This document shows, piece after piece, positions 8,091-17,217 of a stretch of 57,937 nt of DNA. This DNA comes from a cf. Phormidesmis sp. LEGE 11477. GTDB lineage: Bacteria; Cyanobacteriota; Cyanobacteriia; Phormidesmidales; Phormidesmidaceae. The first letter of the stretch is position 1. Every line of letters starts with the position of its first letter. The stretch is from NCBI RefSeq assembly GCF_015207105.1, contig NZ_JADEXO010000026.1:1-57937 (forward strand), in the 5' to 3' direction. The notes below the pieces were generated by a model that saw only the letters and a list, made by a program, of their open reading frames with translations, was not told the origin of the DNA and did not search any database. A program made the position numbers and the translations under genes.

Positions 8091-8951
8091 TTATGGCGAG
8101 GGGCGACTCAGGCCAAAGATGCGAGCAGCTTCTTCAGAGCCGATAAAGCGCCAGTGCCACGGCTCGAAGCTGACGCCCTGCGGGTTGCCTTTAAAGAAAG
8201 ACTCCTCGAAGCCGAAGCGTCCGGCGTTGGCCTTGAGCCAGCTATAGGCAGGCGTGTATTCAAAGTCGTAGGTGATGTCGGTCTTGGGTAGGGTGACATC
8301 GCCGATATCGACTGCGTAGCCAGTGTGGTGTTCGCTGTGTCCGGGCGGGGCGCTGAGTTTGGCGGCTGCTGCTTCGCTACCGAGTTTGGCCACTTGAGCG
8401 GCGAACAGATCTGCTTGGCGAGCGACCGTCCGAAATCCAGAAATTGCCTGAATCTTGATGGCGTCAGCAGCAGCGGCAGCTTTCATGCTCTCAAAGGCCG
8501 CCGCCGCCTCGTAATGTAGGTACTCTTCGCGCTCGTAAGATTCTCTGGTGAACATCCCAATTGATTCGATATCGCCACCGTAGGCTTCATCGTATGGGAA
8601 ATGGCCGTATTTAATCCCTGCCGGATTTTCATACTGGGCAGCGTATTCTTCTATTTGAGGTGGATTCTGGATGGGTGCTAAAGGCGCACTATCCGGGACG
8701 GGCACCGGGCTAGCGGGCATAGAACCCGGCGGCGGCGGGGCGATCGGTGTGATAGTGAGCCGGGCGGGGCTTTCAGGGGCTTCGCTTGTTTTTGCAGCTG
8801 TCGGGCCTGGGCTATCGGGCGGTGAAACGGCGGCATTGGGCAGCGTGAAGTGAACCGCTAATCCGATTAGCGGAATGCTGATTGCCGTAACCGTGGCCAC
8901 TGTCAGCCAACGGTAGCGAGCAGGAATAGAATCAAGCAACTTTGACAGCAT
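8091..8951 (-). CDS. D-alanyl-D-alanine carboxypeptidase, VanY/M15B family
   Basis: 286 residues: an N-terminal membrane anchor (about 17-37), a Pro/Ser/Ala-rich linker (about 40-95), and a zinc peptidase domain (about 120-286). The peptidase motifs are all present: SGFRT, HSEHHTGYAVDIGD with zinc ligands H208 and D215, and EPWHWRF with ligand H266. Enzymes of this family remove the terminal D-Ala from peptidoglycan stem peptides in the periplasm and so tune cross-linking. The linker likely spans from the membrane to the cell wall. Transcribed alone, away from the kinase gene's 3' end. Confidence 0.88.
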   Translation of the reverse strand: MLSKLLDSIPARYRWLTVATVTAISIPLIGLAVHFTLPNAAVSPPDSPGPTAAKTSEAPESPARLTITPIAPPPPGSMPASPVPVPDSAPLAPIQNPPQIEEYAAQYENPAGIKYGHFPYDEAYGGDIESIGMFTRESYEREEYLHYEAAAAFESMKAAAAADAIKIQAISGFRTVARQADLFAAQVAKLGSEAAAAKLSAPPGHSEHHTGYAVDIGDVTLPKTDITYDFEYTPAYSWLKANAGRFGFEESFFKGNPQGVSFEPWHWRFIGSEEAARIFGLSRPSP

Positions 8952-9067
8952 GAGAAGCCTTGGCGGAAGCGTAAGCGGATGATGGTGAGAGGAAAGGCCG
9001 ATAGAGAGAAGTAGAGAGAAAGCTAGGGATTAGGGCTTAGAACCTTAACATCAAGATCTCCGTCTCC

Positions 9068-9137
9068 ATGCTAATCTCGCCGGACCAATCTTGTCGGATC
9101 AATCTCTTTGGACTCATTCCACCGGACTAATCTCGCT
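9068..9137. repeat. Degenerate 14-bp tandem array at the kinase 3' end
   Basis: Five diverged 14-bp units in register (for example GGACCAATCTTGTC, GGATCAATCTCTTT, GGACTAATCTCGCT), overlapping the stop codon region of the kinase gene at 9127. The divergence between units suggests an older array than those at 5204 or 42921. Confidence 0.6.
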
Positions 9138-11028
9138 GGACTAGCTGAGCCGCAATCCAGCCTTCTGCGCCCGATTTTGGAAAGGTGACTTTGTACCAGG
9201 TGTAGCCGCCTGAGTCGGTAGAGCTGGTTTGAATAATAATGCGATCGCCTGGATAGGCAATATGCTGAACCGAATAGTTAGTCCCTGGCCCAGAGCGGAT
9301 ATTCTTGCTGCCTGCCTCTGCACTGACGATGGTGGCATTGGTGCGATCGACGGGTGTGGGGGTCGGCCTGGGCGTGGGTCTAGGCGTTGGCATAGAAGGC
9401 GGCGCGGCGTCACCGTCGATCTGAATTAACTGCCCCGCAATCCAGCCTTGTGCGCCACTGGGCGTCAGGATCTGATACCAGGGAAAGCCTTCGGCGTCAT
9501 TTGTCCGGTTGACCACTCGAATGCGGTTGCCGACCTGCACCGTATCCACCACGGCAAAGCTAGTGCCTGCGCCCGCCCGGACGTTCTTACTACCCGATTG
9601 ACCGACGACAGAACCGTTTGCATTTGGAGCCGCAGCAGGTGGCGGTGCGACCGGGGCAGGCTCCGCAGTCGGCAGCGCGACTGGCGTTGGCGTGGGTGTA
9701 GGGGGCTCTTCTGGGTTAAGTTCTTCTGGTGTGGGTGTCTGGTCTATTGTTTCTACAACGGCCTCAGAGTCATCACTGTCTCTAGTAGAAAAGCCGGGTA
9801 TTTGCTGAGTCACAACCAGCGCCCCAATCAAAATGCTAAAGCCTACCATCCCGCCAACGATGACCGCTCCTTTCCACTGAGAAGATTGGGAAGAGGCTGG
9901 TGCAGGCCCCTGGCTGGTCATTGGGTAAGGCGCACTTGGATAAGCTCCATTCGGATAAGAGCCACTCGGATAGGGCATAGAGCCCGGTTGATTCGTCGGA
10001 CCGGCGCTGATCGGTGAGACCGCGATCGTATCTGGCCCTGTAGCCTGCACAGGCACAAACGGCGCAGAGGAGACCACAGTTTGGGTCGATTGGGAAGCAG
10101 TAGTCGCTTGGCCAGCAGTCGGCCCAGACATCTCAGTTCCCATCTGGTTCATCATCAGCGTGTTGAGTACAGACTGCATATCTCGCACAGTAGCGAAACG
10201 GCTCTGTGGGCTGACATGGGTGGCGCAGTCTAGAAAATTAGCAAACCCGGTGCTGATACCAGGTGCATGTTCTCGCCAGCTCAATGAGCCCGTTTGAGGA
10301 TCGCTGGTCAGCTCTTGCGGAATTCTGCCAGTGAGCATATAGATAGCGCTCATTCCTAGGCTGTAGATATCGCTAGCGTAGATTGGGCGACCAGACATCT
10401 GTTCGCTAGGCATGTAGCCGGGGGTGCCGACCACAATAGAGTGCGTGCTTTGTTCACCGCTGTTGATCACGGTCTTCATGGTTTCTTTGACCGCGCCAAA
10501 GTCGATTAGCACTGGCTTACCGTCTCTAGCTCGCAAAATAATATTGTCGGGTTTGATATCGCGATGCACCATTTTTTGGCTGTGGATGTAGGCGATCGCA
10601 CCTAGCAAATTTGCCACCACCGCCTGCACCGTCTTTTCACTCTGCGGCCCTTCATGCTGCACCTTTTGCGTCAGCGTCATTCCCTCTACCCACTCTTCTA
10701 CCAGGTAGAACTCACCGCCCTCTTGAAAATAGGCATACAGGCGCGGAATTTGATCGTGCGCCTCACCTAGCTGCTCTAACGTCGCTGCCTCTCGCTCAAA
10801 GCGATCCTTCACCATCTGCGCGATTTCAGGCTTTTCATGCACTGGCTTTAGCTGCTTTAGCACGCACCGCCGATTCGATGGCATATGCGTATCTTCCACC
10901 AAAAAAGTCTTGCCAAAGCCCCCATCACCTAGCACATTCAGAACCCGATACCGATTGCTAAGCAAGATCAGAGGCGTATCTTCCACCCTTTCATTGGCGA
11001 CGTTTTCTGGCGAACTCTCTGAAGGCAT
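9127..11028 (-). CDS. Serine/threonine protein kinase with two SH3b domains
   Basis: 633 residues. Kinase domain 27-290 with all catalytic elements: glycine loop LGDGGFGKT (33-41), K58, HRDIKPDN (156-163, D158 region), DFG (176-178) and the activation segment ending GTPGYMPSEQ. A Thr/Pro/Ser/Tyr-rich linker follows, then one membrane helix (VIVGGMVGFSILIGALVV, about 388-408). Two bacterial SH3 domains lie at about 480-545 and 570-632, each with N(V/I)R(A/S)G.GT and GW(I)A.QL motifs. The topology places the kinase in the cytosol and the SH3b pair in the periplasm, where they would sense cell-wall fragments. Divergent from the FHA-containing ABC exporter; FHA domains bind phosphothreonine, so that exporter is a candidate substrate or reader. 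Confidence 0.93.
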   Translation of the reverse strand: MPSESSPENVANERVEDTPLILLSNRYRVLNVLGDGGFGKTFLVEDTHMPSNRRCVLKQLKPVHEKPEIAQMVKDRFEREAATLEQLGEAHDQIPRLYAYFQEGGEFYLVEEWVEGMTLTQKVQHEGPQSEKTVQAVVANLLGAIAYIHSQKMVHRDIKPDNIILRARDGKPVLIDFGAVKETMKTVINSGEQSTHSIVVGTPGYMPSEQMSGRPIYASDIYSLGMSAIYMLTGRIPQELTSDPQTGSLSWREHAPGISTGFANFLDCATHVSPQSRFATVRDMQSVLNTLMMNQMGTEMSGPTAGQATTASQSTQTVVSSAPFVPVQATGPDTIAVSPISAGPTNQPGSMPYPSGSYPNGAYPSAPYPMTSQGPAPASSQSSQWKGAVIVGGMVGFSILIGALVVTQQIPGFSTRDSDDSEAVVETIDQTPTPEELNPEEPPTPTPTPVALPTAEPAPVAPPPAAAPNANGSVVGQSGSKNVRAGAGTSFAVVDTVQVGNRIRVVNRTNDAEGFPWYQILTPSGAQGWIAGQLIQIDGDAAPPSMPTPRPTPRPTPTPVDRTNATIVSAEAGSKNIRSGPGTNYSVQHIAYPGDRIIIQTSSTDSGGYTWYKVTFPKSGAEGWIAAQLVQRD

Positions 11029-11347
11029 CGAAAGTAGTTCCTGTACAAAAATAAATAAAGTGATCTCGTTTCAGAGATATTTCACCCGCTTGGTGATCTC
11101 GTCCTTGCCTCAGGCTGCTAACGAGACGCTACTTTTGATGAATTGTAATGGTTTTTTCCTTCACAACAAACAAAAATCTAGTTAAAGATACAATTACCTT
11201 CACTGTCTATATCTTTGCTGCAAACGACTCATCTATTCATTCAATCTTTTATTTCTTCATTGACTTATTTTTATTTACTTAGCTGTTTACTCAACGCTTT
11301 CTCGCTTTCTTATTGCTTAAATTCACACAGATAGAAACTATATAGAT
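11029..11347. other. Divergent promoter region, kinase / FHA exporter
   Basis: 319 bp of AT-rich spacer between the two divergently transcribed genes. It should hold both promoters. No clear operator, hairpin or small gene is visible. Confidence 0.5.
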
Positions 11348-13783
11348 ATGGATCGTCCATCATCTTCTACGACGCTATTCACTGGTCCTTATATCGAACT
11401 AAGTAATCGCGAGCAGATACTGCGATTCGAGTTGACGCAGCCTGTTCATCGTCTGGGCAGAGATAGTACCTGGGCAGATCTGGTGGTGCCTGCCCAAGGC
11501 TGGGGCGTGGTCTCTGGGCGGCATATTGTTTTTACTAAAGAAGGTGATCACAAGGGCGGTGCCTACCGGATTCAAGATGGTGATGGGCAATCGAAGCCAA
11601 GTACGAATGGACTGTTCATTAACCACACGCGGGTGACGATGCAGCCGGGGATGGTGATGCATAAGAACGCTCAGTTTCAGATCGGTCAAAATCCTCAGAA
11701 CATGATTTTGCTTGATTATGTTGTGCAACCAAGTGTGCCGATCACCGCACATCTAAAGCAGACGAAGCTGGCTTTGCGAGGACTGGAATCGACGGTGGCG
11801 CTAGGCCGTGAGCCTGCAGCAGTCACCGATGCGGTGGCGATGACGTTAGATGCCCCTTCGGTTTCTCGCTATCATGCGTCAATTCAGCGGGAGGGGCCGA
11901 GATATGTTTTGCGTGATCGCTCTACCAACGGCACCTATGTCAATCGCCATCGCCTTACCCATCCTTACGCTTTGCAAGAGGGCGATATTATCCAAATCGG
12001 CCCGTTCACGCTGCTGCTGCGAAATGAGGTTTTAGAGATATTCGACCGAGGCGATCAGCTGCGCCTAGATGCGCTGAATCTGGTGCGCCAGGTAAAGTAT
12101 GCCAAAACCCAGAAGACTATTCTAGGCGGTGTCTCTCTGGCGATTGAGCCAGGGCAGCTAGTGGCGATCGTCGGCGGCAGCGGCGCTGGCAAATCAACGC
12201 TAATGAAAACGCTGTTAGGCATTGCGCCCACTACTTCTGGCACAGTGCTTTTGAACGGAGATGATTTACGCCAGAACTTCGATCTCTACCGCGCCGAGAT
12301 TGGCTATGTACCTCAAGACGATATTGTTCATTACAATCTCACGGTAGAAGAAGTGCTCTCCTACGCCTGCGAACTGCGTCTACCGCCCGATACCGATATT
12401 CCCGCAGCGGTGACTCGCACCCTAGAGCAGGTCAAGCTCAGTCACGTTCGACATACGCTAATTGCTCAGCTCAGTGGTGGCCAAAGGAAGCGCGTCAGTA
12501 TCGCGGTAGAGCTGCTGGCGAATCCCAAGCTGTTCTTTCTCGATGAGCCGACCTCTGGGCTCGATCCAGGGTTGGATAAAAAGATGATGGCGCTATTGAG
12601 AGAATTAGCGGATCAGGGGCGCACGATTGTACTGGTGACGCATGCCACTTCTAATTTGGAAGTATGCGATCGCATTGTCTTTATGGGCAGCGGCGGCCAG
12701 CTTTGTTATTTTGGTCCGCCCAAAGAGGCCATGACTTTCTTCGAGGCACCTGAGGCTGATTTCAAATACTTTGCTGATATCTACATCAAGCTTGACGAAG
12801 GTGACAGCGACCAGGAGCGGGCCAAAAATGTTCAGTACTGGGCGCAAAAGTTCAAGCAATCGCCAGATCATACGCAATACGTTCAATCGGTGCTCAGCAC
12901 TGCCAACAATTCAACCCAGACTGAGAAACCCAAAAGACAAAAGATGTCTTCTTGGCGGCAGTGGCTGATTCTAGGACGGCGATATTTGAAACTGGTGAGG
13001 CGCGATCGCTTTAGCCTGCTGCTGCTTTTCTTCACCGCCCCCATCGGTGTCCTGCTAATTCGCCTAGCGCTTCAATCCAAAAATCCACTGGCCGAACCGC
13101 CTAGTCCGGTCGATCCAGCCCAAGGCCCTCTAGCTTTGCAAGTCCTGTTTGTCTTTACCTGCGCCACTATCTGGGTCGGGCTTTCGGGCACCGCGCAGAC
13201 CATCGTCAAAGAAGCCAATATCTATTTGCGCGAGCGTCTCGTCAATCTGCGGCTCATTCCCTATCTAGGTTCCAAGTTTTCTATTCACACCGGGCTTGCC
13301 CTTGTTCAAACGCTGCTGCTAGTCCTGGTTATTCTGCTTAGCTTTGAAAGCCCCCAGCCGGATCTGATGCCGTGGAGTCTTAGCCTATTAGTGACCAGTT
13401 TTCTTACACTGTTGGCTAGCACCAGCCTAGGTCTGATGATTTCTGCTTTCGTCAGCAATCCGACTCAGGCAAACAGCACGCTGCCCTTAATCCTCATTCC
13501 TCAAATTGTCTTCTCCGGCACTTTATTTGAACTAGAAGGGGCTTCTAGAATTATCTCTTGGCTGATGATCAGCCGCTGGTCAATTGGAGCCTACGCCGCT
13601 GGATTAAATGTAAATCAGATGGCCCCTGAACCCATCGAAGGCATAGTCTCTATCTTCGAGAGTACCGCCGCCTATGATGCTACTTGGGACAACCTGATGT
13701 TGAACTGGGGGATTTTATGCGTTCATAGTTTGGTGTATTTGAGCATTAGCCTGTGGCAACAAAAGCAAAAAGATATCCTGTAA
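11348..13783 (+). CDS. ABCG-type exporter with two N-terminal FHA domains
   Basis: 811 residues. FHA domain 1 at about 15-115 (HRLGRD, VVSGRHIVF, STNGLFIN) and FHA domain 2 at about 140-228 (VALGREP, VSRYHASI, RSTNGTYVN); both keep the Arg, Ser-x2-His and Asn that bind phosphothreonine. An ATPase domain follows with Walker A GGSGAGKST (about 275-283), signature LSGGQRKRVSIAVELL (about 375) and Walker B LFFLDEPTSGLDPG. The C-terminal part (550-811) is an ABC2-type membrane domain of six helices. It is a half transporter that should dimerise; the substrate is unknown. The FHA domains imply control by a Ser/Thr kinase, and one is encoded divergently next door. The stop overlaps the Fic start (TAATG). 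Confidence 0.92.
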   Translation: MDRPSSSTTLFTGPYIELSNREQILRFELTQPVHRLGRDSTWADLVVPAQGWGVVSGRHIVFTKEGDHKGGAYRIQDGDGQSKPSTNGLFINHTRVTMQPGMVMHKNAQFQIGQNPQNMILLDYVVQPSVPITAHLKQTKLALRGLESTVALGREPAAVTDAVAMTLDAPSVSRYHASIQREGPRYVLRDRSTNGTYVNRHRLTHPYALQEGDIIQIGPFTLLLRNEVLEIFDRGDQLRLDALNLVRQVKYAKTQKTILGGVSLAIEPGQLVAIVGGSGAGKSTLMKTLLGIAPTTSGTVLLNGDDLRQNFDLYRAEIGYVPQDDIVHYNLTVEEVLSYACELRLPPDTDIPAAVTRTLEQVKLSHVRHTLIAQLSGGQRKRVSIAVELLANPKLFFLDEPTSGLDPGLDKKMMALLRELADQGRTIVLVTHATSNLEVCDRIVFMGSGGQLCYFGPPKEAMTFFEAPEADFKYFADIYIKLDEGDSDQERAKNVQYWAQKFKQSPDHTQYVQSVLSTANNSTQTEKPKRQKMSSWRQWLILGRRYLKLVRRDRFSLLLLFFTAPIGVLLIRLALQSKNPLAEPPSPVDPAQGPLALQVLFVFTCATIWVGLSGTAQTIVKEANIYLRERLVNLRLIPYLGSKFSIHTGLALVQTLLLVLVILLSFESPQPDLMPWSLSLLVTSFLTLLASTSLGLMISAFVSNPTQANSTLPLILIPQIVFSGTLFELEGASRIISWLMISRWSIGAYAAGLNVNQMAPEPIEGIVSIFESTAAYDATWDNLMLNWGILCVHSLVYLSISLWQQKQKDIL

Positions 13784-14859
13784 TGTCCTACCAGCCGCCC
13801 TTTAATATCACAGCTAAGATTGGCAACCTGATCAGTTCCATTTCAGAGCAGATGGGTCGCCTCAATACGCAGTCTCTACAGATATCGCCGCAGCTACGTA
13901 AACAAAATCGGATTCAAACCATCCAGGGAACTTTGTCAATCGAAGGAAATAGCCTATCGGTTGAGCAGATCACTGCCATTCTCGAAGGTAAGCGGGTTCT
14001 AGCCCCCCTTAGAGAAGTTAGAGAAGTTCAAGGCGCTATTCGAGCCTACGAGTCCTTACCTCGGCTGAATTCCGTTAGTCTCTCAGATTTCTTGGATACA
14101 CATTATTCTCTAATGTCAGATGTTTTGATAAATGCGGGAAAGTTTCGGAAAGAAGGCGTAGGCATTCAAAAGGGTAATCAGGTTATCCATATGGCTCCGC
14201 CCGCAAAGAGAGTTTCTCACCTGATGTCAGATTTGATGGAATGGCTTAAGTCTACTGAGGAGCACGCTTTGATCAAGAGCTGCGTGTTCCACTACGAACT
14301 AGAGTTTATTCATCCTTTTATGGATAGTAATGGTCGCATGGGTAGGCTTTGGCCAACGCTGATTCTAGGAGAGTGGAATCAGCTGTTCTTTTTGCTGCCA
14401 ATCGAAAGCGTCATCAAAGACCAACAGATGCAGTATTACCGAGCGCTTGAAGATGCTGACAGAGAGGCCAGCAGTACGGTGTTTATTGAATTTATGTTGG
14501 ATGTCATTGATACTGTTTTGCAGCAAAATAGAACCGAACTGGTTCAGAACGAAGAAACTCAGAACAAAAAGACTCAGAGCAAAAAGACTCAGAGCAAAGA
14601 GATTAGCGATCGCACCCGCAAGAAAGAACTACCCAGCGACCAAGTAAGCGACCAAGTAAGCGACCAAGTAAAAGCACTGCTAACCGTGATGGATAGCGGT
14701 CAATACTGGAGCACCCTGGAACTGATGGAAAAGCTCTCTTTGTCTCATAGGCCAACCTTTCGTAAGAATTACCTGAACCCAGCGATCAGGGCGGGCTTGG
14801 TAAAGATGAGATATCCCAAAAGCCCACGCAGCCCAAAGCAAAAATACAGTCGCAGGTAA
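13783..14859 (+). CDS. Fic family AMP-transferase with C-terminal winged helix
   Basis: 358 residues; the ATG at 13783 shares one base with the exporter's TAA, so translation is probably coupled. The Fic core contains HPFMDSNGRMGRLW, with catalytic H177, D181, N183 and R188. S182 stands where Gly or Ala is usual. An inhibitory motif T50-x3-E54-G55 (TLSIEG) lies N-terminal, which makes it a class II Fic protein held off by its own Glu. A low-complexity linker with 15-bp and 12-bp coding repeats (KKTQS, SDQV x3) precedes a winged-helix domain. Fic enzymes transfer AMP, or related groups, to hydroxyl side chains. The target is unknown; coupling to the exporter suggests the exporter or the kinase. 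Confidence 0.88.
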   Translation: MSYQPPFNITAKIGNLISSISEQMGRLNTQSLQISPQLRKQNRIQTIQGTLSIEGNSLSVEQITAILEGKRVLAPLREVREVQGAIRAYESLPRLNSVSLSDFLDTHYSLMSDVLINAGKFRKEGVGIQKGNQVIHMAPPAKRVSHLMSDLMEWLKSTEEHALIKSCVFHYELEFIHPFMDSNGRMGRLWPTLILGEWNQLFFLLPIESVIKDQQMQYYRALEDADREASSTVFIEFMLDVIDTVLQQNRTELVQNEETQNKKTQSKKTQSKEISDRTRKKELPSDQVSDQVSDQVKALLTVMDSGQYWSTLELMEKLSLSHRPTFRKNYLNPAIRAGLVKMRYPKSPRSPKQKYSRR

Positions 14860-15125
14860 GAGAGACATCATTTGAGATAACGTCTGATAGGCAAGATAGT
14901 ATGCAGCCTGCGTTAAGCTACTCTGGTCTCTACACCAAAAGTTGTAACTCTCTGTAATCAAGAGACAGATCTCTTAGCATCAAAAGGAATAGTTCTACGA
15001 AATCGTAGGTATCGTTACTTCCCGCGCGACAGACTTCCCTGTAAATACTTAGTACGGGAGAGGAATTGTTGCTTAGGTGTTGATTGCTCTCGCGGAGAAA
15101 CGATTGTTGCTTTGGCACTACCGCT

Positions 15126-16568
15126 ATGCTCTCACTTCGAGATATTTTCTTCGCCTTTATCTGGATTGCGCTGCTGATTTTAGCAGGCCGAATCATTAAA
15201 AACAAAGTTGGTTGGATTCAAAGACTTTATCTACCCGAATCAATCGTCGCCGGGGCCTTGGCGCTGCTGCTAGGTCCGCAGGTGCTGGGTTTAATCGTCA
15301 CTGCGATCGCGGGTGAGGGAGCGCTACTTTCTGAAGGACTGTTTTCTGAACCCATCCGCGAAGCCTGGTCTTCAGCTCCAGGTATCTTTATCAATATTGT
15401 TTTTGCCGCACTCTTTTTAGGAGAAGTCATTCCTAGTCCAAAACAAATCTGGCGTAGGGCAGCGCCACAGGTCATCTTCGGTCAGTCTTTGGCTTGGGGA
15501 CAGTACGTAGTCGGTATCCTTGTAACCCTGCTGATTCTTATTCCCTTGTTCAATGCAAATCCAATTTCGGGAGCGCTAATCGAGATTGGATTTGAAGGAG
15601 GACACGGCACCGCCGGAGGGATGACTTCGACGTTCGCGGATCTAGGATTTGAAGAAGGGGCGGATCTAGCCCTAGGTTTAGCGACCGTTGGTATCGTCAC
15701 CGGCATCATTACAGGAACCCTTTTGGCCGACTGGGCGCGCAAAAAGCAGCATGTCTCAGTCGCTCAAGATCAAGATACTGATGCGGTCGAAGATACCGTT
15801 CCTGAGATGTCCCATGAAGACAATGAACGAGTTAGGGAGCGGCGGGCTCACCTGACTCGCGGACTGCTAATCGACCCGCTTTCTCTCAATTTTGGGTTTG
15901 TCGGTATTGCTGTTATCTTTGGCTGGCTGATTCAGCAAGGGCTGATCTTGATAGAATCCCTGACCTGGGGAAACACCGGGTTTACGGTGATGGAATATAT
16001 ACCGCTATTTCCAATGGCGCTGATTGGCGGCATCCTGGTGCAGCTAATAATGGTGCGATTGGACATAGACGCGCTAGTAATTCCTAGGCTAACCAAAAAC
16101 ATTGCGGGCACAGCGCTAGATGTGGTGGTGGTTACTGCCCTTGCCTCTATTTCTTTACAGGTAATTGGTGGCAATCTCGGGATATTTTTGATCTTGAGCG
16201 TAGCAGGTATCACCTGGAATATTGTCTTCTTCCTATGGTTTGCGCCGCGACTCTTCCCAGACTACTGGTTTGAGAAAGCTATTGGCGATCTAGGCCAATC
16301 AATGGGTGTAACCGCCACTGGCATCTTGCTAATGCGAATGGTAGATCCTGAAAATCGCTCTGGTGCGTTTGAAAGTTTCGCTTACAAGCAGCTCTTTTTC
16401 GAGCCTATTGTAGGCGGTGGCCTTTTTACCGCAGCTTCCCCTGCCTTGATCTCTAGTCTTGGGCTGATCACCACTCTGCTGATTACAGCCGGACTGCTGG
16501 TGTTCTGGATAGGCGCGGGCTTCGTACTAATGCGACAAGAAGCGCGATCAGCTGTTGCCAAACAATAG
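15126..16568 (+). CDS. gltS: Sodium/glutamate symporter, GltS family
   Basis: 480 residues from the ATG at 15126; an in-frame TTG at 15084 would add 14 soluble residues. About ten to twelve membrane helices are visible in two inverted halves. The first half ends in the diagnostic GFEGGHGTAGGMTSTFADLG re-entrant loop; the second half carries LGQSMGVTATGILLMRMVDP, the equivalent loop. A charged cytosolic linker (about 215-255) separates the halves. GltS proteins take up glutamate with sodium through the plasma membrane. A strong terminator follows 26 bp after the stop. Upstream is 265 bp of spacer with no obvious operator. Confidence 0.87.
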   Translation: MLSLRDIFFAFIWIALLILAGRIIKNKVGWIQRLYLPESIVAGALALLLGPQVLGLIVTAIAGEGALLSEGLFSEPIREAWSSAPGIFINIVFAALFLGEVIPSPKQIWRRAAPQVIFGQSLAWGQYVVGILVTLLILIPLFNANPISGALIEIGFEGGHGTAGGMTSTFADLGFEEGADLALGLATVGIVTGIITGTLLADWARKKQHVSVAQDQDTDAVEDTVPEMSHEDNERVRERRAHLTRGLLIDPLSLNFGFVGIAVIFGWLIQQGLILIESLTWGNTGFTVMEYIPLFPMALIGGILVQLIMVRLDIDALVIPRLTKNIAGTALDVVVVTALASISLQVIGGNLGIFLILSVAGITWNIVFFLWFAPRLFPDYWFEKAIGDLGQSMGVTATGILLMRMVDPENRSGAFESFAYKQLFFEPIVGGGLFTAASPALISSLGLITTLLITAGLLVFWIGAGFVLMRQEARSAVAKQ

Positions 16569-16593
16569 CTTTCCACAATTTTTGAGAGGCTTC

Positions 16594-16634
16594 AAAACCG
16601 ATAGGAGAGAGATTTCTAAACTCCTGTCGGTTTT
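16594..16634 (+). terminator. Rho-independent terminator after gltS
   Basis: Fourteen-base stem AAAACCGATAGGAG (16594-16607) / CTCCTGTCGGTTTT (16621-16634) with one wobble pair and a 13-nt loop. A second, T-rich tract follows. Confidence 0.85.
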
Positions 16635-16695
16635 CCTATTGTTTGTCAGTAAGCCATCGCAATCAATTCTGCGCCTAGCACTGAAACGTCTGATA

Positions 16696-16861
16696 GTACG
16701 TACCTGTTTAGCGTACACCTTGGAAAACCTCTCCCTTACGGTTCCCATAGGGAACCAAGTCCTGTATCTCTAAACACATAGCCGATGTCCCCTCCGCCGG
16801 AGGGGTGTCCGAAGTGCAGCGGAGGTCGGGGTGGGTTTCGATATGTACGCTAAACACGTAC
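16696..16861. mobile_element. MITE-like element with terminal inverted repeats
   Basis: The left end GTACGT-ACC-TGTTTAGCGTACA (16696-16717) is the reverse complement of the right end TGTACGCTAAACACGTAC (16844-16861) apart from a few extra bases. Inside lie a GGTTCCC / GGGAACC hairpin and a CCCCTCCGCC-GGAGGGG hairpin followed by a GC-rich segment of a kind often seen in cyanobacterial intergenic DNA. There is no open reading frame and no clear target-site duplication. It would need a transposase in trans. Confidence 0.55.
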
Positions 16862-16980
16862 GACAGTACCACTGTCATAGAAAGCTCTTAAGTCAGTGTA
16901 CTGTACCTCAGCTCAGTGACCGATGCTATAGAGTACTGCCGAGAGTATTTATAATGAAGTTGTAACTGAAGTTCGTTATT

Positions 16981-17217
16981 ATGCTGATTACTAGTGAATC
17001 ACTCAAACAAGATATCGAAAAACTTTCAGAGGAGCAGCTTCAACGAGTTGCTGAGTTCGTCGCTTTTCTTAGATTTCAAGCACAACGAAGGCACGTAGAG
17101 ATCGATCCGGATCTTTTAGCCCCACTTGCAACTGAGTTTGCAGAAGAAGACCGCGCTCTAGCAGAATCAGGTATGGACGACTATGCGGAACTCCTTTTGA
17201 AGGAAGAGCATCAGTGA
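16981..17217 (+). CDS. Antitoxin-like protein paired with a MazF/PemK remnant
   Basis: 78 residues. The start SLKQDIEKLSEEQLQRVAEF and FVAFLRFQ resemble the DUF2281-type N-terminus found in small cyanobacterial antitoxins. The C-terminal half is acidic (EFAEEDRALAES, DDYAELLLKEE) and would contact the toxin. The toxin gene that should follow has lost its N-terminal part; the remnant begins directly after the antitoxin stop, in the same frame. The antitoxin itself looks intact and may be kept for autoregulation or as protection against related toxins. Confidence 0.6.
   Translation: MLITSESLKQDIEKLSEEQLQRVAEFVAFLRFQAQRRHVEIDPDLLAPLATEFAEEDRALAESGMDDYAELLLKEEHQ

Larger units (their letters stand above)
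16569..16980. other. Spacer with terminator and inverted-repeat element
   Basis: 412 bp without a gene. It holds the gltS terminator (16594-16634), a 166-bp element with terminal inverted repeats (16696-16861), and about 120 bp of leader before the antitoxin gene. Confidence 0.7.

Noticed and set aside
9448-10017. 189-codon open frame antisense to the kinase
   Set aside because: It is the mirror of the kinase linker and membrane region; Arg/Cys/Trp-rich with no family motif.
15041-15055. NtcA-like site upstream of gltS
   Set aside because: GTA and TAC are nine bases apart instead of eight, so it does not fit the NtcA consensus.
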